A DNA stretch of 64,000 nt, taken from JACVRW01 sp963734365 (lineage in GTDB: Bacteria > Actinomycetota > Thermoleophilia > Solirubrobacterales > Thermoleophilaceae). The first letter of the stretch is position 1; each line of letters opens with the position of its first letter. Location of the stretch: NCBI GenBank assembly GCA_963734365.1, contig CAVTGV010000005.1, positions 162,889 through 226,888 of the forward strand, read 5' to 3'. Made by a program: the position numbers and the translations under genes. The notes under the pieces are model-generated. The model saw only the letters and a list, made by a program, of their open reading frames with translations. It was not told the DNA's origin and made no database searches. Positions 24,591-32,624 of this stretch are shown in pieces.

Positions 24591-25754
24591 ATGAAGAAGA
24601 CCTTCTGGCTACCCATAGCACTCGCCTTGACGGCCTTTCTCGTGCTGCCCCTTCCGGGCATGTCGGCGCCCCTGTCCTCGCGGATCGAGCAGAAGCGCGC
24701 GCAGATCGAGGACAAGAAGGCGCAGGAGGGTGTGCTGTCCACGACGATCCAGCGCTACGGCACCCGCATCGACGCGGTCCAGGGTGAGATCTCGGCGACC
24801 GAGGTGCGCCTCGACCGGGCCCAGCAGAGCCTCGACGCCCAGAAGGCCGAGCTGCTCGCGGTGCGCGATCGCCTGGAGGAGGCTCAGGACCGGCTCGAGC
24901 GGCTGCGCAGCGAGCTGGTCACGGCCCGCAAGGTGCTGGCCGCGCGCCTGGTCGAGATCTACAAGGCCGATGCGCCCGACGCCCTGACCGTCGTGCTCGA
25001 GGCCGACGGCTTCGGCGACCTGCTGGAGCGGGCCGAGTTCCTCGACCGCATCTCGGACCAGGACCGCGAGATCACCGACCGCGTGCGCCGGCTGCGTGAC
25101 CAGGCCAAGGCGCAGGCGGTGAAGCTGGCCGAGCTCGAGCAGCGCGAGCAGCTCGCCGCCGAGCGCATCCTTCGCTGGCGCGACCAGATCGCGGCGGTCG
25201 AGGCGCAGCTCGTGGGCTCGCGCGACGAGCTGGCCGCCGCCCGCGCGGACAAGCGCGGCGCTCTCACCCAGGTGCGCGACCAGCGCGGGGTCTTGGAGGA
25301 CGATCTCGCCTCCCTCGAGGCGGAGCAGGCCAAGGTCCAGGCGGCACTCGCCGGGTCACCGGCTCCCGGGCCGATCAAGCAGGGCAGCGGCTCGTTGATC
25401 TGGCCGGTGAACGGGCCCGTGACCGGTTCGTTCGGCGAGGCCCGGCCGGGGCACATGCACGCCGGTATCGACATCTCGGTATCGGAGGGAACGCCGATCC
25501 GGGCGGCCGACGCCGGGCGGGTGGCGCTGATGGGCTGGGTGGGCGGCTACGGCAACTACACCTGTGTCCAGCACACCGCCAGCCTGTCCACGTGCTACGC
25601 CCACCAGTCGCGCTTTGCCACCTCCAACGGCGCGAGCGTGAGCCAGGGCCAGGTGATCGGCTACAGCGGCAACACCGGCAACTCCACGGGGCCCCACCTC
25701 CACTTCGAGGTGCGCGTGGGCGGTTCCCCGGTCGATCCGCTCGGCTACCTCTAG
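24591..25754 (+). CDS. secreted M23 peptidoglycan hydrolase / EnvC-like factor
   Basis: A 387-residue secreted protein. Signal peptide 1-26 (KKTFWLPIALALTAFLVLPLPGMSA); coiled coil about 27-255 (SRIEQKRAQIEDKKAQEGVL and further heptads), typical of EnvC/PcsB/CwlO-type regulators; C-terminal M23 LytM domain about 275-387: GHMHAGIDISVSEGTPIRAA, TCYAHQSRFATSNGASVSQG and GNSTGPHLHFEVRV. The zinc ligands H-x3-D and H-x-H are present, so it should be an active endopeptidase cutting peptidoglycan cross-bridges, unlike inactive EnvC. A structured leader lies directly upstream. Confidence 0.9.
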   Translation: MKKTFWLPIALALTAFLVLPLPGMSAPLSSRIEQKRAQIEDKKAQEGVLSTTIQRYGTRIDAVQGEISATEVRLDRAQQSLDAQKAELLAVRDRLEEAQDRLERLRSELVTARKVLAARLVEIYKADAPDALTVVLEADGFGDLLERAEFLDRISDQDREITDRVRRLRDQAKAQAVKLAELEQREQLAAERILRWRDQIAAVEAQLVGSRDELAAARADKRGALTQVRDQRGVLEDDLASLEAEQAKVQAALAGSPAPGPIKQGSGSLIWPVNGPVTGSFGEARPGHMHAGIDISVSEGTPIRAADAGRVALMGWVGGYGNYTCVQHTASLSTCYAHQSRFATSNGASVSQGQVIGYSGNTGNSTGPHLHFEVRVGGSPVDPLGYL

Positions 25755-25767
25755 CTGGAGCGAACCC

Positions 25768-27498
25768 CTACGGCCGGAAGCGCCCGAGCCGCTTGGTGCC
25801 GCAGTTGCCGTTGCGGTCGCACGCAGTGGCCACGAGCACGTTCAGCCGGCGGCCCCGCAGCCGCACGGTCGTGGCGATCGGCCGCGCCCGCCGCGCCGCC
25901 ACGCTGAAGCTGCGGGCGCCGTTGCGTGAGACGAGCAGTCCGTACCTGACATGGCCGGCGAGCTTGCGGCCGCGCATCGTGCGGTCGCGCGAGCGGCGCA
26001 GCCTCACCACCACGGAGGTACCCAGCCTGTGGGCGGTTCCGCGGGCGCGAGGAGCGGTCACGTCGTAGACCCGGGCCAGACGCGTCGCCGCCCGGCCGTC
26101 GACCACGCCCGCTCCGGAGAACTCGTTCCAGCCTCGCCCGAGGGTCTGGCGCGCCGAGCGGGTGAGCACCTCGGCCACCTGCTCGGAGGCCAGCCTGGGC
26201 TCCACCTGCCAGACCAGCGCGGCGACTCCCGCCGCGATCGGGGCCGCGAAGCTCGTGCCCTCGGCGTAGCCGTAACGGGCGAGGCCGGCGACGAAGACGC
26301 CTGAGCAGCCGCCGTCGAAGATCGTGCCCAGGCTGGCGGGCAACGTCGAGAAGACCCCGAACTGACACCCGCTCGGACCTGCGCCCGGCGCCGCCAGCGA
26401 CACGAAGCGGTTGTGGTTGGAGAAGGGCGCCACGCCGCCGTTGGGCTTGGTGGCGGCCACCGACAGGCCGATGCCCGGGCGGCCGCGCACGCCGCCCACC
26501 GCCGCGGCCGGGAACTCGAGCGGGTTGCCGGCCTGCCCGTTGTTCCCGGACGCGGCCACCGGGAGGACGTCGTTGTAGAAGACGGCCTCGAGGGCGCGCG
26601 CCTGGCTCATCGAGAAGCCGCGTCCGGCCAGGCTCATGTTCAGCACGTCGGCGCCGCTGCGGATCGAGAAGGCGATGCCGCGAATGAGGTCGCTCGCCGT
26701 GAAGAAGCCGTCGCGCGAGGCGCGCACGGCCACGAGGCGGGTGTTGCCGGCCACGCCCTTGCCGCCGATCCCGTTGCCGTCGATGGCCGCGATCAGGCCA
26801 CCGACGAAGGTGCCGTGGCCGATCGCGTCTGGAACGTTCGTGCCGCGGGTGCGGGTGTCGAAGGTGCGGGCGATGCGGGCGGGGCCGCCGAACTCGGGGT
26901 GGTTGACGTCGAGTCCGGTGTCGATCACCGCGACGGTGCGTGACGAGCCTCCCCCGGCGGCTGCGATCGCGTCGCCCGCGCGCACCTCGTCGTAGAACCA
27001 CGTGTACTTGATCCCGGTCGCGGGGTCGACGTTGTCGAAGGGGTCCGCGGCCACCCGCAGCTTGCGGTCGCGCTCGACGTAGGCCACGCGCGGGTCGTCC
27101 CGCAGCACGGCCGCCGCGGCGGACCCCGAGGGCACACGGGCGGCGATCACGCCGATCAGGCCGAACTGCTCGACCTCGGCTCCGAGGGCCCGCAGCTCGC
27201 GGGCCACGGCGGCCCGGTCGGGGTGGGAGCGAAGGCCCACCAGCAGCCGCGCCGGTCCGTCGTCGCGGGCGATGGCGGCGAGCTCCTGCGCGCCGCGCCC
27301 AGATGACGCGCTTGCGGCCTGCGCCGCACTGCGGCCGGGCCCCGGCAGCGGGAGTGGGACGGGCGCTGCGGAGGACGCCCGAGCCTGGCCGCGCAGCACC
27401 TGGCGCAGCGCGGCGCGGTCGATCGTGTCGGCGCTCGCGGGCGTCGCGGCGAGAAGCGACGCCGCACAGAGGAGGGTCGCTGCCACCGCTCTCCGCAT
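25768..27498 (-). CDS. secreted subtilisin-like serine protease (S8)
   Basis: A 576-residue secreted protease starting at ATG 27498, where a signal peptide (MRRAVAATLLCAASLLAATPASA) begins; the longer frame is non-coding. A propeptide (about 75-165, LLVGLRSHPDRAAVARELRA) precedes the catalytic domain: Asp in VAVIDTGLDVNHPEF, His in IGHGTFVGGLIAA, oxyanion Asn in PVAASGNNGQ, Ser in YAEGTSFAAPIAAGVAAL. The C-terminal about 100 residues (TAPRARGTAHRLGTSVVVRL) form an arginine-rich beta domain of fibronectin-like type. Divergent from lgt with 44 bases between starts. Confidence 0.92.
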   Translation of the reverse strand: MRRAVAATLLCAASLLAATPASADTIDRAALRQVLRGQARASSAAPVPLPLPGPGRSAAQAASASSGRGAQELAAIARDDGPARLLVGLRSHPDRAAVARELRALGAEVEQFGLIGVIAARVPSGSAAAAVLRDDPRVAYVERDRKLRVAADPFDNVDPATGIKYTWFYDEVRAGDAIAAAGGGSSRTVAVIDTGLDVNHPEFGGPARIARTFDTRTRGTNVPDAIGHGTFVGGLIAAIDGNGIGGKGVAGNTRLVAVRASRDGFFTASDLIRGIAFSIRSGADVLNMSLAGRGFSMSQARALEAVFYNDVLPVAASGNNGQAGNPLEFPAAAVGGVRGRPGIGLSVAATKPNGGVAPFSNHNRFVSLAAPGAGPSGCQFGVFSTLPASLGTIFDGGCSGVFVAGLARYGYAEGTSFAAPIAAGVAALVWQVEPRLASEQVAEVLTRSARQTLGRGWNEFSGAGVVDGRAATRLARVYDVTAPRARGTAHRLGTSVVVRLRRSRDRTMRGRKLAGHVRYGLLVSRNGARSFSVAARRARPIATTVRLRGRRLNVLVATACDRNGNCGTKRLGRFRP

Positions 27499-27542
27499 TG
27501 CGGTCTGATGGTAAGGCAGCCTCCCGCTAGCCTGCCGCAGCG

Positions 27543-28295
27543 GTGCTGCCCGAGATCTCCATCGGACCGCTCGACCTGCAGACGTTCGGCATCTGCCTCG
27601 CCTTTGCCTTCCTGGCCTCCGGCCTGACCATGAGCCGGCGGCTGCGCGAGCTCGGCAAGCCCGCCGACTGGGTCTACGAGATGGTCTTCGCCGCACTGAT
27701 CGGCGGGCTAATCGGGGCGAGAATCGACTACCTGGTCCAGCACTGGTCGGACGTCTCCGACGACCTGCTGGGCAACATCTTCTCGGGCTCCGGCCTGGTG
27801 TTCTTCGGCGGGCTACTGGGCGGCGCCATCGGGGTGCTGCTCTGGGCGTGGTGGCGCGGCTGGCTGAGCTGGCAGCTCTGCGACGCCTGCTCGGTTCCCC
27901 TCATCGTCGGCTACGCCGTGGGCCGCATCGGATGCCAGCTCTCCGGCGACGGGGACTACGGCACCGCTTCCGACCTGCCCTGGGCGATGGCCTATCCGGA
28001 CGGCACGGTGCCCACCACCCAGGAGGTGCATCCCACGCCTGTGTACGAGACCCTGACGATGGGCCTGGGCGCGCTCGTGCTGTGGCACCTGCGCGACCGC
28101 TTCCCCGACGGCGTGGTGTTCGGCCTCTATCTGATGCTCGCGGGCGGCGAGCGCTTCCTCGTGGAGATCATCCGGCGCAACGACTCGGTGGTGGCTGGCC
28201 TCACCCAGCCCCAGCTGGTCAGCCTCGGGTTGCTGGCGCTCGGCGCGGCCATCGTGATCGCGCGCCGGAACGCCCCGCGGCCCGTCCTCGCTTAG
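27543..28295 (+). CDS. lgt: prolipoprotein diacylglyceryl transferase
   Basis: A 250-residue polytopic membrane enzyme from GTG 27543. GPLDLQTFGICLAFAFLASG starts the first helix; RIDYLVQHW, GLVFFGGLLGGAIGVLL and YAVGRIGCQLSGDGDYGTAS follow the Lgt signature (G-R-x-G-C/N-x-x-x-G-D/E), including the conserved arginine, and HPTPVYETL is the late conserved motif. It attaches diacylglycerol to the lipobox cysteine of prolipoproteins, several of which are encoded in this window. Its 3' end overlaps by 77 bases the C-terminus of the convergent metal permease gene. Confidence 0.9.
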   Translation: MLPEISIGPLDLQTFGICLAFAFLASGLTMSRRLRELGKPADWVYEMVFAALIGGLIGARIDYLVQHWSDVSDDLLGNIFSGSGLVFFGGLLGGAIGVLLWAWWRGWLSWQLCDACSVPLIVGYAVGRIGCQLSGDGDYGTASDLPWAMAYPDGTVPTTQEVHPTPVYETLTMGLGALVLWHLRDRFPDGVVFGLYLMLAGGERFLVEIIRRNDSVVAGLTQPQLVSLGLLALGAAIVIARRNAPRPVLA

Positions 28296-29097
28296 GCACG
28301 AGCCCCCCAAGCGCGGCGGCGGCGCACAGGGCCAGTGCCACCGAAGCGCCGGTGGCGGTGCCGGCGTGGAACGAGACCTCCAGCCCCACCAGGCCCGCCA
28401 GCACGGCCACGAGCGCACCGCCGGCCATCGCCCGGCCCGGGGTGCGGGTGTGGCGGCGCACGGCCAGCGGCGGCGCCACCAGCACGGCCAGCACCAGCAG
28501 AGCGCCGAGGCCCTGCACGGCCACGGCGATCGCGATCGCGAGCACGAGCAGCAGGGCGAGGCGGACGCGCCCGGGACGCAGCCCGAGCGGCGCCGCGCCG
28601 TCGCGGTCAAAGGCGAGCGCGGTGAGCGGCCGGTGCAGTGCCGCGAGCAGCACCACCCCGAGCACGAGCAGGCCCGCCGCGGCCGCCAGGTCCGCGTCGG
28701 TCACGCCGAGCGGATCGCCGAACAGGAGCTCGGTCAGGCGCTGGGGGGAGTCGCGTGCCAGGGCCAGCAGCACCCCAAGCCCGATCAGCCCGGTGACCGC
28801 GACCGCGGTGCCGTTGTCCGCACCGATCCGCTCGTCGCGAGCGGCGAGCGCGATCAGCAGCGCGGCGGCCAGGGCTCCGCCGGCGGCGCCGGCCAGCAGC
28901 GAGGTCCCGGCCAGCGCGGCCAGCACCAGCCCGGGCAGCAGCCCGTGTGCGAGCGACTCGGCCGGATAGGTCAGCCGCTCGGTGACCACCCAGAACCCGA
29001 GCGCGCCGCAGAACGCCCCCACCAGCGCGATCTCGGCGAGCGCGCGCCGGTCGATCCCGGAACGCAGCGGATCGAGGAGGAAGTCGAGGACCTCCAT
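28219..29097 (-). CDS. metal ABC transporter permease (ZnuB/TroD type), second subunit
   Basis: A 292-residue permease of the ABC-3 family with about eight helices. LAEIALVGAFCGALGFWVVTERLTYPAESLAHGLLPGLVLA is the conserved opening with the S-H-A pattern, and GLGALLVLAVLVAPPLAVRRHTRT is the late signature. The ATG overlaps the ATPase stop (ATGA). The last about 25 residues are arginine-rich and overlap lgt; the true end could be earlier if a frame error exists. Together with the permease at 29846 it would form a heterodimeric channel like TroC-TroD. Confidence 0.85.
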   Translation of the reverse strand: MEVLDFLLDPLRSGIDRRALAEIALVGAFCGALGFWVVTERLTYPAESLAHGLLPGLVLAALAGTSLLAGAAGGALAAALLIALAARDERIGADNGTAVAVTGLIGLGVLLALARDSPQRLTELLFGDPLGVTDADLAAAAGLLVLGVVLLAALHRPLTALAFDRDGAAPLGLRPGRVRLALLLVLAIAIAVAVQGLGALLVLAVLVAPPLAVRRHTRTPGRAMAGGALVAVLAGLVGLEVSFHAGTATGASVALALCAAAALGGLVPKRGRAAGRSGARSRWPRRAPATRG

Positions 29098-29849
29098 CAC
29101 GCGCCGTGCCCGTGCCCGTGCTCGTGGTGCTGGACGGTGACCGCCCGGTCGTCGCCCAGGACGATGATCTCGCTGCCGTAGGTGGCCTCCAGCGTCGCGC
29201 GGTCGAGCACCTGGCCCGGCGGGCCGAAGGCCACCTGGCGTCCGTGCAGGCAGAGCACGAGGTCGAACTCGCGCGCGCTGTCCACGTCGTGGCTCGACAC
29301 GAGCAGCGTGTGGCCCCCGGCCCGCAGCTCGCCGAACAGGCCCGCGATCAGCGTGGCGCTGGCCGGGTCGACGCCCGACAGCGGCTCGTCGAGGAGCAGC
29401 AGGCGGCTGTCCTGGACGAGCGCGCGGGCGAGCAGCGTGCGCTGGCGCTGGCCACCGGACAGCTCGCCGAAGGTCGTGCCGGCGCTGCCGGCCAGGCCCA
29501 CGCGCTCGAGCGCCGCCAGGGCCGCCTGACGCTGCGCGCGCCGCGGGGGCAGCCACCAGCGGCCCTGGGCCAGGCTCCCCATCAGTGCCACGTCGAGGGC
29601 CGTGACCGGGAAATCGAGTCGTGTGCGCTCGGTCTGGGCCACGTAGGCCGGCGGCCCTTCCACGGCGACGCTGCCGGCGCGGGGCTCGAGCTCTCCGAGG
29701 AGGACCCGGAACAGGGTGGTCTTGCCGCCGCCGTTGGGGCCCAGCACGCACACCGACCGGCCCGCCTCGACACTGAACGAGACCTCGCGCAGCACCGGCG
29801 CGCCGGTCCCGTAGCCGGCGGCCAGGTCCTTCACGTCCAGCACGCTCAC
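29097..29849 (-). CDS. metal ABC transporter ATPase (ZnuC/TroB type)
   Basis: A 250-residue ATPase from GTG 29849, which overlaps the upstream permease stop (GTGA). Walker A LGPNGGGKTTLFRVLL, signature GELSGGQRQRTLLARALVQ, Walker B SRLLLLDEPLSGVDPAS and the H-loop LLVSSHDVD are complete. The C-terminus is VTVQHHEHGHGHGA, a His-rich tail like those of zinc-related transport proteins. It drives metal import through the two flanking permeases. A Fur/Zur-type operator lies before the operon. Confidence 0.92.
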   Translation of the reverse strand: MSVLDVKDLAAGYGTGAPVLREVSFSVEAGRSVCVLGPNGGGKTTLFRVLLGELEPRAGSVAVEGPPAYVAQTERTRLDFPVTALDVALMGSLAQGRWWLPPRRAQRQAALAALERVGLAGSAGTTFGELSGGQRQRTLLARALVQDSRLLLLDEPLSGVDPASATLIAGLFGELRAGGHTLLVSSHDVDSAREFDLVLCLHGRQVAFGPPGQVLDRATLEATYGSEIIVLGDDRAVTVQHHEHGHGHGA

Positions 29850-30649
29850 CGCCTCACCGCCAGGCTCAGCACGAGACAGGTGAGCGCGCCGAGCACCGCC
29901 ACCGGCGGTCCCGGCGGCAGGTCGAGCCAGTACGCCAGGTACAGGCCCACCAGTCCTTCCGCCAGGGCGAGCACGAGGGCCCAGGCGATCAGCCCGGGAA
30001 CCGAGCGCGCCAGCAGCCGCGCTGCCGCCGCGGGGAGCACGTAGATCGCGGTCACCAGCAGAGCGCCCACCGCGGGAATCGCCGCCACCGCCGCCACTGC
30101 CACGAGCGCGAGCAGCAGGAAGTCGGCGAGCCCGGCCGGCACTCCGAGCGAGCGGGCACCGTCGGGGTCGAAGGCCACCGCTGCCCAGGTACGCCCGAGC
30201 GCGAGGCTGGCGAGGGCGGCGAGCGCGGCCGCGACGGCGGAGAAGACGAGGTCCGCCGTGTCGAGTCCCAGCAGCGTGCCGAACAGCAGCCGGTCGACCT
30301 GCCCGCCGGACTCGAATACGTCGCTGGCCAGCACGATTCCCCCTGCCAGGGCCGCCACCAGCAGCAGGGCGGTGGCCTCGCCGGGCTCGCGGCCGGCGCG
30401 GCCGATGCGCTCGACCCCACCCGCATAGCCCAGGGCCACGGCGACGCCGGCGATCGTGGGGCTGACTCCGGAGGCATCGGCCGCCACCAGGCCGGGGAAG
30501 GTCGCCGAGCCCACCGCGTGCGAGAAGAAGGCCAGCCGGCGCAGCACGATCCAAGCCCCCAGCACACCGCCGGCCACACCCAGCAGGGCGAGCTCGAGCA
30601 GAGCGTCGCGCAGGAACGGGAGCTCGACCAGGTCGACGGGCGAGGGCAC
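29846..30649 (-). CDS. metal ABC transporter permease (ZnuB/TroC type), first subunit
   Basis: A 267-residue ABC-3 permease from GTG 30649. ALLELALLGVAGGVLGAWIVLRRLAFFSHAVGSATFPGLV carries the S-H-A-x-G motif, and PAVGALLVTAIYVLPAAAARLLA the late signature. It is the first gene of a permease-ATPase-permease operon with four-base overlaps throughout. No solute-binding protein gene (znuA/troA) is adjacent or elsewhere in the window, which is unusual for this importer class. Substrate is probably zinc, inferred from the operator and the His-rich ATPase tail; manganese or iron remain possible. Confidence 0.87.
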   Translation of the reverse strand: MPSPVDLVELPFLRDALLELALLGVAGGVLGAWIVLRRLAFFSHAVGSATFPGLVAADASGVSPTIAGVAVALGYAGGVERIGRAGREPGEATALLLVAALAGGIVLASDVFESGGQVDRLLFGTLLGLDTADLVFSAVAAALAALASLALGRTWAAVAFDPDGARSLGVPAGLADFLLLALVAVAAVAAIPAVGALLVTAIYVLPAAAARLLARSVPGLIAWALVLALAEGLVGLYLAYWLDLPPGPPVAVLGALTCLVLSLAVRR

Positions 30650-30660
30650 CCGCGAAGCCT

Positions 30661-30681
30661 AAACGAGAATGATTCTCATTT
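30661..30681. promoter_or_regulatory. Fur/Zur-family operator before metal transporter operon
   Basis: Core GAGAATGATTCTC (30665-30677) is a perfect inverted repeat around one base; extended to 30661-30681 only one pair of positions is mismatched. This 10-1-10 layout rich in AAT/ATT matches Fur-family boxes, with Zur most likely given the ATPase His tail. It lies 12 bases upstream of the first permease start and overlaps the stop codon of the hydrolase gene, so the promoter must lie in the hydrolase 3' end. Confidence 0.75.
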
Positions 30682-31374
30682 TGCCTTGCGGATGAAGCCG
30701 CGCGACGCGGCCTGCAGCTCGAGGTCGTGCTGGAGCGAGCGATGATGCCCGCCGGGCAGGAGCAGCAGGCGCTTGGGCTCGCGCGCGGCGGCGAGCAGGT
30801 CCTGGCTCACCGTGAAGGGAATCTGCTCGTCCCCGCGCGCGTGAAGGAGGAGCAGCGCGGTCTCGGGCCCGAGCGCGGCGGCGGCCTCGTACAGGTCGAG
30901 GGACTCGAGCCATTCCCGCGTTGCGGGCACGTCGCACTCGAATCGCAGCGGCTCCTCGGAGCGCAGCATGCGCAGCAGGCTGTCCTCCGGCGCCGGGCAG
31001 ATCGCCACCACAGCGCTGGGCGCCACCGGTGAGCGGGCGGCCGCGTGAATGGCGCTGAAGCCGCCCATGCTGGAGCCCCTCAGGGCGATCCGCGGAACGT
31101 GCTCGCGCAGCAACTCGATCATCGCCAGTGCATCGTCGATTGCACCCGGTCCGAAGACGCCCTCCGAGCGCCCGTGCCCGCGCGCGTCGTAGGCCAGCGC
31201 CGCCATGCCCTCGTCGCGGCAGCCGCGGCCGAAGTCGAAGTGGCTTTCCTTGGCCGAGCCGGCGCCGTGCATGATCACCACGCCCACGTCGGGCTCGCCC
31301 GCGGGCATGAAGAGCGCGTAGGACAGGCCGTCGTGGCTGCGGAGCTCGGGCGCCGCGGGTGAAGCGTGCTTCAT
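30676..31374 (-). CDS. alpha/beta hydrolase
   Basis: A 232-residue serine hydrolase. VGVVIMHGAGSAKESHFDFG gives the oxyanion HGAG loop, MAALAYDARGHGRSEG the conserved second strand, IALRGSSMGGFSAIHAA the nucleophile elbow (G-S-S-M-G), LLLLHARGDEQIPF the acid and LLLLPGGHHRSL the histidine. It resembles dienelactone-hydrolase/acyl-peptidase-like enzymes. Cytosolic; substrate unknown. Its stop lies within the operator of the downstream metal transporter operon. Confidence 0.85.
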   Translation of the reverse strand: MKHASPAAPELRSHDGLSYALFMPAGEPDVGVVIMHGAGSAKESHFDFGRGCRDEGMAALAYDARGHGRSEGVFGPGAIDDALAMIELLREHVPRIALRGSSMGGFSAIHAAARSPVAPSAVVAICPAPEDSLLRMLRSEEPLRFECDVPATREWLESLDLYEAAAALGPETALLLLHARGDEQIPFTVSQDLLAAAREPKRLLLLPGGHHRSLQHDLELQAASRGFIRKAK

Positions 31375-31388
31375 AATCGCCGCCGATC

Positions 31389-32624
31389 ATGGCAGCGGTG
31401 GGCGTCTCACACGTATATCCCCTCGGCTCGCGCCTGAACGAGCGCGGCGCGCTCGAAATCGGGGGCTGCGACGCGCTCGAGCTCGCGCGGGAGTTCGGCA
31501 CGCCCGCGTACGTCTACGCCGAGGACGACATGCGTGCCCGGGCCCGCTCGTTCGTCGAGGCGTTCCGTTCCCGCAGCGAGCGCTTCGAGGTGATCTACGC
31601 GAGCAAGGCCTTCCCCTGCACGGCCGCCTACCGCGTGTTCGCCGAGGAGGGGCTCTCGGCCGACGTGGCCTCCGGGGGTGAGCTGCATCTGGCGCTCGCG
31701 GGCGGCTACACCGGTGAGCGGCTCTACCTGCACGGCAACAACAAGTCGCCGGCCGAGCTCGACTACGCCATCGAGAGCGGCGTGGGCCACATAGTGGTCG
31801 ACTCCTTCGACGAGATCGAGCGCCTGCGGGGCCGCGGCGTGCGGGTGCTGATCCGGGTGACGCCCGGGATTCAGCCGTCCACGCACTCCTACATCCAGAC
31901 CGGTCAGGCGGACTCCAAGTTCGGCTTCCCGCTCACGGAGGTCCCGCGGGCCGTGGAGGCCTGCGCAGCGGCCGGGCTCGAGCTGCGCGGCCTGCACGCC
32001 CACATCGGCTCGCAGGTGTTCGAGCTGGGCGCGTTCGAGCGCCTGGCGGAGGTGCTGTCCGGGCTGGGCGAGTGGCCGCTGCTCAACCTCGGCGGGGGTC
32101 TGGGCGTGGCCTACACGGCGGAGGACGATCCTCCGTCGATCGACGAGTATGCGGACGCCCTGCTGCGCCACGCGCCCGACGGAGTCACGGTGCTCACCGA
32201 GCCGGGACGGGCGCTGGTGGCCAACGCAGGGGTGACCCTCTACACGGTGGGCACGGTCAAGCGGATCGCCGGGGTGCGCACCTACGTGTCGGTGGACGGC
32301 GGCATGTCGGACAACCTGCGCCCGATGCTCTACGGCGCGCGCTACGAGGCCGAGATCGCGGACCGCTTTACCCACGGCGGCGAGCTGTGCACGGTGGCCG
32401 GGATGCACTGCGAGTCCGGCGACGTGCTGGTGCGCGACGTGGAGCTGGCGGACCCGCGCCCGGGCGACGTGCTGGTAACGCCCGCCACCGGCGCATACGG
32501 TCATGCGATGGCCAACAACTACAACGCCGTGCCGCGGCCGCCGGTGATCTTCTGCCGGGAAGGTGACGCGCGCCTGGTGGTCAGGCGCGAGACCTACTCG
32601 GACCTCAGCGCTCGCGATGCCTGA
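31389..32624 (+). CDS. lysA: diaminopimelate decarboxylase
   Basis: A 411-residue PLP enzyme that decarboxylates meso-diaminopimelate to lysine. FEVIYASKAFPCTAAYRVFA contains the PLP lysine, LRGLHAHIGSQVFE and LLNLGGGLGVAY bind the cofactor, VLTEPGRALVANAG is the EPGR motif, and GMHCESGDVLVRD holds the C-E-S-G-D motif that acts across the dimer. Length is typical. It is the first gene of an aspartate-family operon: its stop overlaps the start of hom by eight bases. Confidence 0.95.
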   Translation: MAAVGVSHVYPLGSRLNERGALEIGGCDALELAREFGTPAYVYAEDDMRARARSFVEAFRSRSERFEVIYASKAFPCTAAYRVFAEEGLSADVASGGELHLALAGGYTGERLYLHGNNKSPAELDYAIESGVGHIVVDSFDEIERLRGRGVRVLIRVTPGIQPSTHSYIQTGQADSKFGFPLTEVPRAVEACAAAGLELRGLHAHIGSQVFELGAFERLAEVLSGLGEWPLLNLGGGLGVAYTAEDDPPSIDEYADALLRHAPDGVTVLTEPGRALVANAGVTLYTVGTVKRIAGVRTYVSVDGGMSDNLRPMLYGARYEAEIADRFTHGGELCTVAGMHCESGDVLVRDVELADPRPGDVLVTPATGAYGHAMANNYNAVPRPPVIFCREGDARLVVRRETYSDLSARDA

